Origin: Saccharicrinis sp963663905
GTDB lineage: Bacteria > Bacteroidota > Bacteroidia > Bacteroidales > Marinilabiliaceae
Reading direction: 5' to 3'
Assembly (NCBI GenBank): GCA_963663905.2
Contig: OY760657.1
Coordinates: 3,100,001 to 3,164,000 of the forward strand
Length of the DNA: 64,000 nucleotides
The number at the start of each line of letters is the position of its first letter. Positions within the stretch are counted from its first letter, which is position 1. Below are positions 32,945 through 41,673 of the stretch, in pieces. A program made the translations under genes and the position numbers. Below the pieces are notes generated by a model that saw only the letters and a program-made list of their open reading frames with translations, did not search any database and was not told where the DNA came from.

Positions 32945-33003
32945 CACCGGGCATATTTTTTATTAATCAATCTCGCGGTTTACTTTTTTTGCCCGGTGTT
33001 TTA
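32945..33003. terminator. Shared terminator of miaA and the methyltransferase gene
   Basis: CACCGGGCA (32945-32953) and TGCCCGGTG (32990-32998) pair perfectly with a T-rich loop of about 36 nt. T-rich text follows on both strands. The loop is unusually long. Confidence 0.6.
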
Positions 33004-33011
33004 CTTCCATT

Positions 33012-33737
33012 TTATAAAGTTGCTTCAATTACTGTATGATAAGAATCCTTATTCCATTCATCTCGGTTAAAAGAAGCATAAAACTTTACATCAGTAAAGC
33101 ACTCCTTTAAAATATCTTCAAACTGATTTTTTACAATAGGAAATAAAATTACTTTTTGTGTATGTTTTGCACCTTCTATTTTCGAAACCAAATTAGTTGC
33201 AAATTCAATTTTGCTACTTGTCTCAATATAGCGATATACCCTCTCAAAAATATAATGATCACTCTCAATTGTCGGCAATGATTTAACATCATTATTTAAT
33301 ACCCAGTCGTAATTTACTGTCTGTAACAATAATTTACCATTGGGTTTCAATAGACTTTTAGCTGCCTGACAAAAAAACTTTACCTCCTCAAGATCATTAA
33401 GATGAACTACCGTATTTCCAAAACAATAAACTAAATCAAAAGTACCTTGTTTGTATACATCTCCAATAAGAAGCAAATCGCCCTCTTTAAACTTCACATT
33501 TATAGCCTGAGGGCATTTTTCTTTGGCTTTTTTTATCATCTCCCTATCTAAATCAAAGGCTTTTACAGAAGCACTTCGCCTCCCCAAAGCAATAGCTAAA
33601 CTACCAGTACCGCAACCGGCATCCAACATTTTCTTCCCACCTAAAGAAGCATACAAATCCTCTATAAAAGAAAGTTGTTTTATATTAAGAGGAAAAATCT
33701 CATCGTATGCATTAACTATATCCTTATAAAAAGACAT
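33012..33737 (-). CDS. Class I SAM-dependent methyltransferase
   Basis: 241 residues. Motif I is MLDAGCGTGSLAIALGR (about 36-52), with the acidic end of strand 2 in VKAFDLDREMI and motif post-I in FDLVYCFGNTVVHL. This is the Methyltransf_25 fold; the substrate cannot be inferred. It follows the GT2 gene by 52 bp on the same strand and may be co-transcribed. Confidence 0.85.
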   Translation of the reverse strand: MSFYKDIVNAYDEIFPLNIKQLSFIEDLYASLGGKKMLDAGCGTGSLAIALGRRSASVKAFDLDREMIKKAKEKCPQAINVKFKEGDLLLIGDVYKQGTFDLVYCFGNTVVHLNDLEEVKFFCQAAKSLLKPNGKLLLQTVNYDWVLNNDVKSLPTIESDHYIFERVYRYIETSSKIEFATNLVSKIEGAKHTQKVILFPIVKNQFEDILKECFTDVKFYASFNRDEWNKDSYHTVIEATL

Positions 33738-33789
33738 CCTTAAAAAGCTTTTATGATTTCGATAAACAAATAACTATACTAAGTTACAA

Positions 33790-34740
33790 CTACTTTAATA
33801 CTTTTTCTATCTGATATTTATTTCGTTCAGGACTATTTCTTGAAACCAATTCCGCTAAAAAGCCTGCAACAAACAACTGGGTACCAATTACCATACATGC
33901 TAATGCAATATAAAAATAAGGACTTGAGGTCACTAAAGGCTGCTGTATATTGTGATATACATAATACAACTTTTTTACACCCAGATATAATGACGAAAAG
34001 AAACCTATCATAAACATCAATGTACCTAAACCACCAAAAAGATGCATTGGTCGCTTTCCGAATTTAGATATAAACGTAACTGATAATAAATCTAGAAAAC
34101 CTTTCAAGAAACGTTCTATTCCAAATTTTGAAACACCATACTGACGTTCACGATGCACAACCACCTTCTCTCCTATCTTACCAAAACCATTACGCTTTGC
34201 AAGAATTGGAATATATCTATGCATTTCGCCATAAACCTCTACGCTTTTAACCACATCCTTTCGGTAAGCCTTTAATCCACAATTAAAATCATGAAGTTTA
34301 ATACCTGAAACCCATCTTGCTGTACGATTGAATAACTTACTTGGTATTGTTTTACCTAATGGATCGTGCCTTTTTCTCTTCCAACCACTTACTAAATCGT
34401 ACCCATCCTCTTTTATCATGCGGTACAACTCAGGAAGTTCATCTGGATTATCCTGAAGATCAGCATCCATAGTTATAACCACATCACCTTTTGCAGCTTC
34501 AAAACCACTATATAAAGCAGCTGATTTACCATAGTTTCTACGAAACTTAATACCTCTCACCTCTTTATATTCTGAAGCTAATTCCTCAACGACACTCCAT
34601 GATGAATCATTACTCCCGTCATCAATAAAAAGTAACTCATAAGTAATATCATGTTCCTTTAATACTCTATCAACCCAATCAAACAACTCTCTTAATGATT
34701 CTTCCTCATTAAAAAGCGGTACAACAACAGATAAATTCAT
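33790..34740 (-). CDS. GT2 polyprenyl-phosphate glycosyltransferase (DPM/GtrB/ArnC-like)
   Basis: 316 residues. The GT-A catalytic domain covers about 1-215: VVPLFNEEESL, FIDDGSNDSSW, the metal-binding MDADLQD (91-97) and FNCGLKAYRKDV. Two C-terminal membrane helices follow (about 235-257 and 275-297). This layout fits transferases that load a sugar onto undecaprenyl phosphate at the inner membrane. It follows DUF4199 by 79 bp on the minus strand, a pairing typical of Bacteroidota. Confidence 0.9.
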   Translation of the reverse strand: MNLSVVVPLFNEEESLRELFDWVDRVLKEHDITYELLFIDDGSNDSSWSVVEELASEYKEVRGIKFRRNYGKSAALYSGFEAAKGDVVITMDADLQDNPDELPELYRMIKEDGYDLVSGWKRKRHDPLGKTIPSKLFNRTARWVSGIKLHDFNCGLKAYRKDVVKSVEVYGEMHRYIPILAKRNGFGKIGEKVVVHRERQYGVSKFGIERFLKGFLDLLSVTFISKFGKRPMHLFGGLGTLMFMIGFFSSLYLGVKKLYYVYHNIQQPLVTSSPYFYIALACMVIGTQLFVAGFLAELVSRNSPERNKYQIEKVLK

Positions 34741-34819
34741 CTAATCTATTAATATTAAAACAATAAGGTTAGACTATAATATAATCTAACCCTTAATATA
34801 AATCAACTTTGCAATATAA

Positions 34820-35341
34820 TTAAAATTCAGGTTCGGGATCTTTTTTTAATATTGCAGCAATTACTAACGAAAAAATAAATGCCATAAATACTGTTCCAAT
34901 AATATTAAAGAAAGATAACATTCCCGGGCTTAATAATATATTCAAAAATGGTTCTGCTTGCTCTAAGCTTGCCTCTGTAGCCCCATTTTTCAATGCCTCC
35001 TCTTGAGATAACACTACTAGTTTTTCATGCACAGATGGATCAATTGCAGTGTAAAATATATAAGTAAATAATCCATAAATAGCACCACCAACCAGTCCTA
35101 TCAAAGATCCTAATCCTAGTCCTTGACTATATTTTAAGAAACCTTCATTTTCTTTTACCTTATAATGTTTGATACCTAAAACCAAAATTGCAGCTAATAT
35201 TACATACCATAACAGACCAACAACTTTATTACCCATCAATCCACTATAACTAACAAGTAGTATAAAAACTATTGAGGCAATTCCAAGATACAAGCCCCAA
35301 CTTAAAACCGTTGATGATTTTGACGGCGACAATTTTTCCAT
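34820..35341 (-). CDS. DUF4199 membrane protein
   Basis: 173 residues with four membrane helices: about 13-31, 39-57, 73-97 and 142-165, and the conserved FLKYSQGLGLGSLIGLVGG after helix 2. A periplasmic or cytosolic loop of about 40 residues separates helices 3 and 4. It is the first gene of a minus-strand unit with GT2 and the methyltransferase. Function unknown. Confidence 0.85.
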   Translation of the reverse strand: MEKLSPSKSSTVLSWGLYLGIASIVFILLVSYSGLMGNKVVGLLWYVILAAILVLGIKHYKVKENEGFLKYSQGLGLGSLIGLVGGAIYGLFTYIFYTAIDPSVHEKLVVLSQEEALKNGATEASLEQAEPFLNILLSPGMLSFFNIIGTVFMAFIFSLVIAAILKKDPEPEF

Positions 35342-35813
35342 AATTATTTTTTTAAGATTTGTATTAGATTATGTCAAAGATAAGGTTTAAACTTAAACAA
35401 AAAACAATAAAAATATCAAAGCACACCTATACATGTATATCACCTAAAACTACATTACTGCTAAACAGATATTCGATTCTTTACAACATTACATTTAATT
35501 ATCAGAATAATTTAGCTAAAAACAGAATTTTGAGAGAAAAATATTACCCGAAATGCAATTCTAATCATCTAAAAAAACTTAGTATTTTAATTCTTAATTA
35601 TGATGGACAATTCATATTTTCGATAAAAATTGAGACTTTTTTCAATATCTGAAATTAAAATTTATGATAAAAGACAGGCTTCCTCAAGAGACTTCTTCCG
35701 TTAAAACTATTCCATCAACTTTTATCATAAAAAATAATACAAAAACAACTTATTGATAACAAAGCAATTATTAAAATGTGCGAAAAAAAGTTTATTTTTT
35801 TTTCATTTTTTTC
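35342..35813. other. AT-rich intergenic region with a long-armed inverted repeat
   Basis: Open frames here show no codon bias or homology signature. TTTATGATAAAAG (35661-35673) and CTTTTATCATAAA (35719-35731) are perfect 13-bp arms enclosing 45 nt that contain CCTCAAGAGACTTCTTCC. This could be a structured leader RNA or an operator. The rest is poly-A/T-rich. Confidence 0.45.
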
Positions 35814-35843
35814 TTGCAGGTAATCTGATTTTATCTACATTTG
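35814..35843 (+). promoter_or_regulatory. Promoter of the ffs-tRNA transcription unit
   Basis: TTG (35814-35816), 19-bp spacer, TACATTTG (35836-35843), a full match to the Bacteroidota pattern, placing transcription start at about 35850, exactly where the SRP RNA begins. Confidence 0.85.
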
Positions 35844-35850
35844 CATCCGC

Positions 35851-35958
35851 TAAAGCACGGGTAAGTCCTGTACGACCAGCTCCTATTGAACTCCCCCAGG
35901 GCCTGACGGCAGCAAGGGTAGATGGTTGAGCGGTGCGATGCAGGTAGCTTGCCCACCC
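35851..35958 (+). ncRNA. ffs: Small signal recognition particle RNA (4.5S)
   Basis: RNA of the signal recognition particle that binds Ffh and targets membrane proteins. The conserved apical domain is present as CCCCCAGGGCC followed by TGACGGCAGCAAGGGTA. Terminal arms GGGTAAG (35859-35865) and CTTGCCC (35948-35954) pair. It starts right after a perfect promoter and runs with almost no gap into a tRNA-Thr gene, so the 3' end is probably made by tRNA processing. Confidence 0.95.
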
Positions 35959-36032
35959 GCCAATGTAGCTCAGCTGGCTAGAGCAGCTGATTTGTAATCA
36001 GCAGGTCGTGGGTTCGAGTCCCTCCATTGGCT
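35959..36032 (+). tRNA. tRNA-Thr(TGT), copy 1
   Basis: 74 nt cloverleaf: GCCAATG/CATTGGC acceptor stem, anticodon loop TTTGTAA in the CTGAT/ATCAG stem, T loop GGTTCGAGTCC. It begins directly after the SRP RNA. Confidence 0.97.
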
Positions 36033-36085
36033 CTTTTAGTTTTCATAATGTTGAAAACTTATTTATGTAATGAAATAATATTTTT

Positions 36086-36168
36086 GGGGAGATACCAAAG
36101 CGGCCAACTGGGGCGGACTGTAACTCCGCTGACTTTCGTCTTCGTAGGTTCGAATCCTGCTCTCCCCA
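36086..36168 (+). tRNA. tRNA-Tyr(GTA)
   Basis: 83 nt class II tRNA with a long variable arm; acceptor GGGGAGA/TCTCCCC, anticodon GTA in GGACTGTAACTCC, T loop GGTTCGAATCC. Confidence 0.97.
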
Positions 36169-36194
36169 CTGGAATTTGTTTTGAGGAAAACAAC

Positions 36195-36268
36195 GCCAAT
36201 GTAGCTCAGCTGGCTAGAGCAGCTGATTTGTAATCAGCAGGTCGTGGGTTCGAGTCCCTCCATTGGCT
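36195..36268 (+). tRNA. tRNA-Thr(TGT), copy 2
   Basis: Sequence identical to copy 1; anticodon TGT. It is the first member of a duplicated Thr-Gly-terminator module. Confidence 0.97.
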
Positions 36269-36281
36269 CCAATTAATTTTC

Positions 36282-36354
36282 GCGGAAGTAGCTCAGCTGA
36301 TAGAGCATTAGCCTTCCAAGCTAAGGGTCGCGGGTTTGATCCCCGTCTTCCGCT
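36282..36354 (+). tRNA. tRNA-Gly(TCC), copy 1
   Basis: 73 nt; acceptor GCGGAAG/CTTCCGC, anticodon TCC in the loop CTTCCAA, T loop GGTTTGATCC. Confidence 0.97.
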
Positions 36355-36357
36355 CTA

Positions 36358-36386
36358 TAAAAGCCGTCTGTTTAAGATGGCTTTTT
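36358..36386 (+). terminator. Terminator-like hairpin after the first Thr-Gly pair
   Basis: AAAGCCGTCT pairs with AGATGGCTTTTT (one G-T pair), followed by a short T run. More tRNAs follow, so read-through or reinitiation must occur. Confidence 0.65.
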
Positions 36387-36436
36387 AAGTCTAAAGTATT
36401 TATTAAAAACTTTAGATTATTTAACAATAATATTTT

Positions 36437-36510
36437 GCCAATGTAGCTCAGCTGGCTAGAGCAGCTGATTTGTAATCAGCAGGTCGTGGGTTCGAGTCCC
36501 TCTATTGGCT
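36437..36510 (+). tRNA. tRNA-Thr(TGT), copy 3
   Basis: Identical to copies 1 and 2 except for one C-to-T change at the start of the 3' acceptor strand (TATTGGC), which turns the last acceptor pair into G-U. Confidence 0.96.
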
Positions 36511-36521
36511 CCATTAATTTT

Positions 36522-36594
36522 GCGGAAGTAGCTCAGCTGATAGAGCATTAGCCTTCCAAGCTAAGGGTCGCGGGTTTGATCCCCGTCTTCCGCT
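36522..36594 (+). tRNA. tRNA-Gly(TCC), copy 2
   Basis: Identical to copy 1 of tRNA-Gly(TCC). It ends the duplicated module. Confidence 0.97.
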
Positions 36595-36598
36595 CTAT

Positions 36599-36627
36599 AA
36601 AAGCCGTCTGTTTAGGACGGCTTTTTT
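36599..36627 (+). terminator. Terminator of the tRNA cluster
   Basis: AAAAGCCGTC and GACGGCTTTT form a perfect stem with a short loop, followed by TTTTTT. It is a slightly improved copy of the hairpin at 36358. Confidence 0.85.
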
Positions 36628-36674
36628 GTTTTATACAAATAAGATAAATTAATATTATTTTTTTACTATTTTAT

Positions 36675-36704
36675 TTGTTTGGTAAAAAAATACAGGTATA
36701 TTTG
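36675..36704 (+). promoter_or_regulatory. Promoter of the candidate small RNA
   Basis: TTG (36675-36677), 19-bp spacer, TATATTTG (36697-36704). Same quality and spacing as the ffs promoter. Confidence 0.75.
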
Positions 36705-36710
36705 TACCGA

Positions 36711-36801
36711 ATTAAAATGAAAACAAGGAAACATTCATTGTTAAAAATATAGGGTTAGGTTTGGTTAAAAATGGGGATGCCGCAAGGCTCCCTTTTTTTT
36801 T
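36711..36801 (+). ncRNA. Candidate small RNA or attenuator leader
   Basis: A transcript of about 85-90 nt is bounded by a full promoter on the left and a strong terminator on the right: GGGGATGCC, GCAA tetraloop, GGCTCCC, then nine Ts (36773-36801). It contains a purine-rich 5' part and GGGTTAGGTTTGG in the middle. A tiny open frame (36717-36752, 11 codons) starts within a few nt of the expected transcript start. It ends 100 bp before the acyltransferase fusion gene, so it may be a free sRNA or a premature-termination leader for that gene. No known RNA family was recognised. Confidence 0.55.
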
Positions 36802-36901
36802 GCCCATATTTTTCATAACTTCTCGTAAAATTATTTCTTTCTTTATTATAATTGTCATCTATTCCTAATATCTAAACTATAAAAGATACAATTGAATATA
36901 T

Positions 36902-39565
36902 ATGAAAGAAAAACATCCTATAGTAAAAGCAATAGCTCAACTTATATTTTTATTGGGTAGAATAATTTTATCAATAAGATATAAAGTACGATTGGAGAGA
37001 ATTAAAGATATTGATAAAAAAAGACCTATCCTATTTTTACCAAATCATCAGGCTGTAGTAGATCCCATGTTACTCGTTAGTTTCTTATACCCTCATAAGA
37101 ATATTGTTCCTATGATTACCAGCTCATATTACGACTTACCTGTATTAAAGTTATTTTTTAAAAATTGGGGAGCAGTACGAATAAGCGATCTGGAGAGAGG
37201 TAGCCGTAATACAAATGTGTTAAATGAAATTACAGAATCTGCAATTAAAGCTTTTAAATACCAAAAGAGCATTGTCATTTACCCTTCGGGACAAATAGCA
37301 TCTCAAGGATTTGAAAAAATTCAAAATAAAAAAGGAGCCTACGAAATCGTTCGTAATTTACCATCAAACGTACAAGTAGTTGGAGTAAGAATTAATGGAT
37401 TATGGGGTAGTCAATGGTCAAAAGCATGGAATGGTCAATCGCCCAACTTCGGCATAAATATTTTAAAAGGCATATTTTACACCTTAGCTAATATTTTATT
37501 ATTTATGCCAAGACGTAAAGTATCATTGTATTTTGAAGACATAACAGATGAAGCCATCAAGTTTTCTGCTGAAAACAAGCAAACATTTAATCAGTTTTTA
37601 GAGAACTTTTATAATGCAAACGGAGAAGAACCAGTAAAATTTTTAAAACATTATTTTTATAGTCCTGCATTAAAAAGAGATATACCAAAAAATTTAAAAC
37701 CCAGCGATTCTACAATAAATAAACCGATTACACTAAATGAATCATTCCCTAAAATCATTATTAAGGAAGTCAATCAGATCGTTAAGAAACATCTACAATT
37801 AGAAACGGATAATATAAACACCCATACGCATCTGATTAACGACTTAGGTGCTGACTCTATTAATATTGTTGAAATAATCAAGGATATAGAAATACATTTC
37901 AATGTTGAAACTCAAAATGATATATCTGATATAAAAAACGTAATTCATTTGTATCAACTTGCCAACGGTGACTTACAATCGAAAATCACATTACCACCAT
38001 GTTCTTTTTCTAATAATAATCTGTTTCATGATTATATTAAAGTTCAAACGGCGGATAACATTCCTAGTTTATTTCTTAAGCGCTTCACAAAAAATAATGA
38101 TCTGCCATTCTGCTATGACAGTATGCTTGGTGAAACAAACAGAAAAGATTTCTTTCTTAAAGTATGTGTTGTATCTGAAATTATTAAGAAAAATTGTAAT
38201 GAAGAATATGTTGGTATTATGCTACCTGCATTACAGAGTACCTCATTATTAATTATGGCAACCTACTTTGCCGGGAAAGTTCCGGTAATGTTAAACTGGA
38301 CTGTAGGACAGTCAATTCTCGATCATTGCATAAATGAGTCAGGTGTAAAGTATATTTTTTCAGCAAGTTCTTTTATTGATAAAATAAAAGATCAACTATC
38401 TGATAATGCAAAAAACAAACTGATTTATTTAGATAAAGAAATTCCTAAAACAAGTATATACACAAAAATTAAAGGAGCTTTCAAAAGTAAACTTCCAAGG
38501 TATTTCTTTCGCTTTGATAAGATTAATCAAACCGCAGTTATATTATTCACGTCAGGAAGTGAAAATCTTCCCAAAACAGTTGAGCTTACGCATGAAAATA
38601 TAATTCACGATTTAAAAGGAACATTAGAATTATTAGATCTTGAACGCAACAGGGTATTAATGGCATTTTTACCTCCATTCCATAGCTTTGGATTCACTGT
38701 TTTATCCATCTTACCTCTTATAACAGGTACAAGAACAGTTTATTCTCCGGACCCAACTGATGGAAGAGCCCTTGTAAGAATTATCAAACATACCGGTGCT
38801 TCTATTTTAGTTACAGCACCAAGTTTTTATAAAATCATATTAAACAATGCTGTTCCAGAAGATCTTGCTCATATTAAATATATAGTTTCAGGAGCAGAAG
38901 CTTTATCTCATGACCTAATTGAATATTCAAATAGCATTATTCCGCAAGCACACTTATTAGAAGGATATGGAATAACAGAATGCTCTCCTGTATTATCTCT
39001 CAATCCTCTGCAAAAACAAAAAAGAGGAAGTGTTGGAAAAATTATCAAAGGAGTTGATTGTAAAATTTTAGACCTTGATACCAATTTACCTTTAAATAAT
39101 AATGAAACAGGAATGATATGCGTAAAAGGCAAGAACATTTTCAATGGTTATAAAGATAAAAATATTGCATCTCCATTTATCGAAATAGATAATGAAATGT
39201 ATTATAAAACGGGAGATCTGGGATATTTAGATGAAGAAGATTATTTATTTATTACAGGTAGATTAAAACGTTTTATAAAGATAGGCGGTGAAATGGTAAG
39301 CTTACCTTTTATCGAAAACATACTAGAAGAACATTTTGGTGACCATGACGAAAAGATCCTGGCTGTTGAAGGTAACGATAAAGTTCAACCTCCTCGGATA
39401 GTTCTATTTACAAGAAAACCCATAACACTAAATGAAGCTAATGAGCTATTAAGACTAAAAAAAGCACCATTAATAGCGAAAATTACAAGAATTGAACTTG
39501 TAGAAGAAATTCCATTATTAGGAACCGGTAAAGTTGATTACAAGGTTTTAAAAGAAAAATGCTAG
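36902..39565 (+). CDS. Acyltransferase - acyl carrier protein - acyl-ACP synthetase fusion (PlsC-ACP-Aas type)
   Basis: 887 residues in three parts. Residues about 15-230 are a PlsC-type lysophospholipid/glycerol-phosphate acyltransferase with the H-x4-D motif at H49-D54 (NHQAVVDPM) and a second block IVIYPSGQIAS. Residues about 285-360 are an acyl carrier protein with the phosphopantetheine serine S319 in LGADSINIVEI. Residues about 390-885 are an AMP-forming acyl-ACP synthetase: LFTSGSENLPK (548-558), YGITECSP and YKTGDLGYLD, with GTGKVDYK near the end. Known Aas proteins join acyltransferase and synthetase; the internal ACP is an added part. The likely job is activating free fatty acid, loading it on the built-in ACP and re-acylating a lysophospholipid at the inner membrane. 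Single gene, possibly under the leader at 36711. Confidence 0.88.
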   Translation: MKEKHPIVKAIAQLIFLLGRIILSIRYKVRLERIKDIDKKRPILFLPNHQAVVDPMLLVSFLYPHKNIVPMITSSYYDLPVLKLFFKNWGAVRISDLERGSRNTNVLNEITESAIKAFKYQKSIVIYPSGQIASQGFEKIQNKKGAYEIVRNLPSNVQVVGVRINGLWGSQWSKAWNGQSPNFGINILKGIFYTLANILLFMPRRKVSLYFEDITDEAIKFSAENKQTFNQFLENFYNANGEEPVKFLKHYFYSPALKRDIPKNLKPSDSTINKPITLNESFPKIIIKEVNQIVKKHLQLETDNINTHTHLINDLGADSINIVEIIKDIEIHFNVETQNDISDIKNVIHLYQLANGDLQSKITLPPCSFSNNNLFHDYIKVQTADNIPSLFLKRFTKNNDLPFCYDSMLGETNRKDFFLKVCVVSEIIKKNCNEEYVGIMLPALQSTSLLIMATYFAGKVPVMLNWTVGQSILDHCINESGVKYIFSASSFIDKIKDQLSDNAKNKLIYLDKEIPKTSIYTKIKGAFKSKLPRYFFRFDKINQTAVILFTSGSENLPKTVELTHENIIHDLKGTLELLDLERNRVLMAFLPPFHSFGFTVLSILPLITGTRTVYSPDPTDGRALVRIIKHTGASILVTAPSFYKIILNNAVPEDLAHIKYIVSGAEALSHDLIEYSNSIIPQAHLLEGYGITECSPVLSLNPLQKQKRGSVGKIIKGVDCKILDLDTNLPLNNNETGMICVKGKNIFNGYKDKNIASPFIEIDNEMYYKTGDLGYLDEEDYLFITGRLKRFIKIGGEMVSLPFIENILEEHFGDHDEKILAVEGNDKVQPPRIVLFTRKPITLNEANELLRLKKAPLIAKITRIELVEEIPLLGTGKVDYKVLKEKC

Positions 39566-39632
39566 AAACTCTGAACCATTAAAACAACAATTAACAGCAT
39601 ATGCAACAAGTATTAATTTACTTGTTGCCTTT

Positions 39633-41660
39633 CTACCAACAAAACTCTACGCCTCCGTAAAAATTAACTGGCTTTGCCGGATAATAATACCGAGGTTTTG
39701 AACTACCAAATGAACTGGCATTAATGAGTAACATGGAAGCATAATGTTCATCAAATACATTATTACACCCTACATATACACTTCCTTTTACCCTTAAAAA
39801 TTCAATATCTACTTTTGCCTTCAGATCCACCTTTTGATAAGCAGAATATGATTTACTATTATCATCAGTTAGATACTGACTTCCTACTTGTTTATATGTA
39901 ATATCAAAAGTTAGCGGGCGAAAAAACATATTCAAATCTAATGACAACATATATTCCGGGATTCCTGGTAACTGATTCCCTTTTTGATTTACACCGTCAT
40001 CAATAAAACTTCGAAATTCATTTTTAGAACTAAAGTAATTCGCATTAATGAATATAAATTGCTGATGTGTTTTGGGTAAAACATAATACATCAATGAACT
40101 TTCAATACCATTATGCATGGTTTTCCCTGCATTTATACCATAAAACACTTCTTCACTTTCTCTTTTTGTCACAAGTAAATTCTGCATACTCAAAGCATAT
40201 AAAGTGATATCTATAAATAAACGCTGATCAAAGCCTGAAAACCTATATCCTATTTCATAGCCCCATCCCTCTTCCGGTTCAATTTGTCTATTAAATGATC
40301 CATCATACAATAAAGCCTCCTCAAATGAAGGTGTTGAAAACCCATGTCCAGCAGAAAGAAATATATTTTGCTCATTGGTTAATGAATAATTAAGAGCTAA
40401 CCTGGGAGATGCTATCCAATTATAATTAAAACCAGCATTATCTAATACCGATTGATAATGAGTTCTGTTTGCATTAATGGACGCTTGTAACAATAATTTT
40501 TTAAAAAGTAGTTTTTCATACAAACCAAAAATATTTATATGTGACCTATTCAGTTTATTAGAACTCAATAACTCATTATAATTTATATCATCCACACTAA
40601 AATAGCTAAGTTGATTAGCTTCTATCATAAACTCAAAACCAATATTTACCTTATTTGCCCCATTCTTATAAACAAACTTCTCTCTGACTCCAATGGAATG
40701 TTTTGTTTCTTTTAATTGGTTAAAAGGTCGCAACTCTTTTAATGATGAAATATGAGAAAATACACTAAACGAATTAGCTAACTGAGTATTAATAGGAACA
40801 TTCCATCCTATACTAATCATATGTTTATGTGACTTTTCATAACCTCTAATTGAAGCCCAACTATTCGCAGCTTTTTGGGGATTATTATAAAAATCTGTAC
40901 TATCTAATGAACTGGGAATTTGTCCGTTTAGAAATCTGTAATTATAAAGTAAATTAAATAAGCTCCCCCCTATCTTTGTACTTCCTCCTAATGTCAGATT
41001 CGTTCTTTTATAATTACTATTCTGTCGATAACCATCTGAAGTTAAATGGTTCATATTTAAATTCAGATCTACTCTCTTATCATTGAGAATATTAATATTA
41101 GCTTGTTGAAGATAAGTTACAAAACTACCAACTTCACTTTTTAGGATTATACCATTATCAACAGAAGAAACCTTGTTGGGTGATAATAAGATTACCCCAC
41201 CCAAACCAGATCCATATAATGCGCTGGCAGGACCTTTTAAAACCTGTATTCTTGAGATATCATTTAATCCGAAATCCTCTAAAGAGGAAACCCCATCACC
41301 ATCAGTTATTGGCATATCTCCCCAATAAGCTTTAATACGATTTGAATTATAAGGAGTTCTTGAACCTATACCTCTGATTGTAATTCGATTGGTACTTAAA
41401 GTTCCTTGTTGCATAAAAACTCCGGGAATAGTATTTAATCTATCCGTCAATTCATATGCATTACCTGATTGAAGATTTATAGAGTCAACTTCAAAATAAC
41501 CTCCAGGCCACTTTTGCTTAGAATTGATTAAAATAGGGGCATTCACATTTACTTCTTCAATAACTATCGAAGAAATGCTATCATGATTATTATTTTGCGA
41601 ATAAGAATATTTAGTAATAACTACCAATAATATTATAGCAGATAAAATCCTTACTATCAT
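39633..41660 (-). CDS. TonB-dependent outer-membrane receptor
   Basis: 675 residues. A signal peptide covers about 1-21 (ILSAIILLVVITKYSYSQ), the plug domain includes LNTIPGVFMQQG, ITIRGIGSRTPY and ILKGPASALYGSGLGGVILL-type blocks, and the beta-barrel ends in a C-terminal aromatic-W residue (YGGVEFCW). There is no N-terminal carboxypeptidase-like domain, so it is of the siderophore/small-ligand kind and not a SusC-type glycan importer. It lies 13 bp after the stop of the cytochrome c-sugar dehydrogenase gene and is co-transcribed with it. The ligand is unknown. Confidence 0.88.
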   Translation of the reverse strand: MIVRILSAIILLVVITKYSYSQNNNHDSISSIVIEEVNVNAPILINSKQKWPGGYFEVDSINLQSGNAYELTDRLNTIPGVFMQQGTLSTNRITIRGIGSRTPYNSNRIKAYWGDMPITDGDGVSSLEDFGLNDISRIQVLKGPASALYGSGLGGVILLSPNKVSSVDNGIILKSEVGSFVTYLQQANINILNDKRVDLNLNMNHLTSDGYRQNSNYKRTNLTLGGSTKIGGSLFNLLYNYRFLNGQIPSSLDSTDFYNNPQKAANSWASIRGYEKSHKHMISIGWNVPINTQLANSFSVFSHISSLKELRPFNQLKETKHSIGVREKFVYKNGANKVNIGFEFMIEANQLSYFSVDDINYNELLSSNKLNRSHINIFGLYEKLLFKKLLLQASINANRTHYQSVLDNAGFNYNWIASPRLALNYSLTNEQNIFLSAGHGFSTPSFEEALLYDGSFNRQIEPEEGWGYEIGYRFSGFDQRLFIDITLYALSMQNLLVTKRESEEVFYGINAGKTMHNGIESSLMYYVLPKTHQQFIFINANYFSSKNEFRSFIDDGVNQKGNQLPGIPEYMLSLDLNMFFRPLTFDITYKQVGSQYLTDDNSKSYSAYQKVDLKAKVDIEFLRVKGSVYVGCNNVFDEHYASMLLINASSFGSSKPRYYYPAKPVNFYGGVEFCW

Positions 41661-41673
41661 TAAAAAAGAAGTT

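Noticed and set aside
35371..35652. Open frame of 93 codons before ffs
   Set aside because: Very AT-rich, no recognisable family, no promoter or neighbour support; more likely chance.
36717..36752. Eleven-codon leader peptide in the small RNA
   Set aside because: It starts within a few nt of the expected transcript start, has no ribosome site and no telling amino-acid run, so it was not called a gene.
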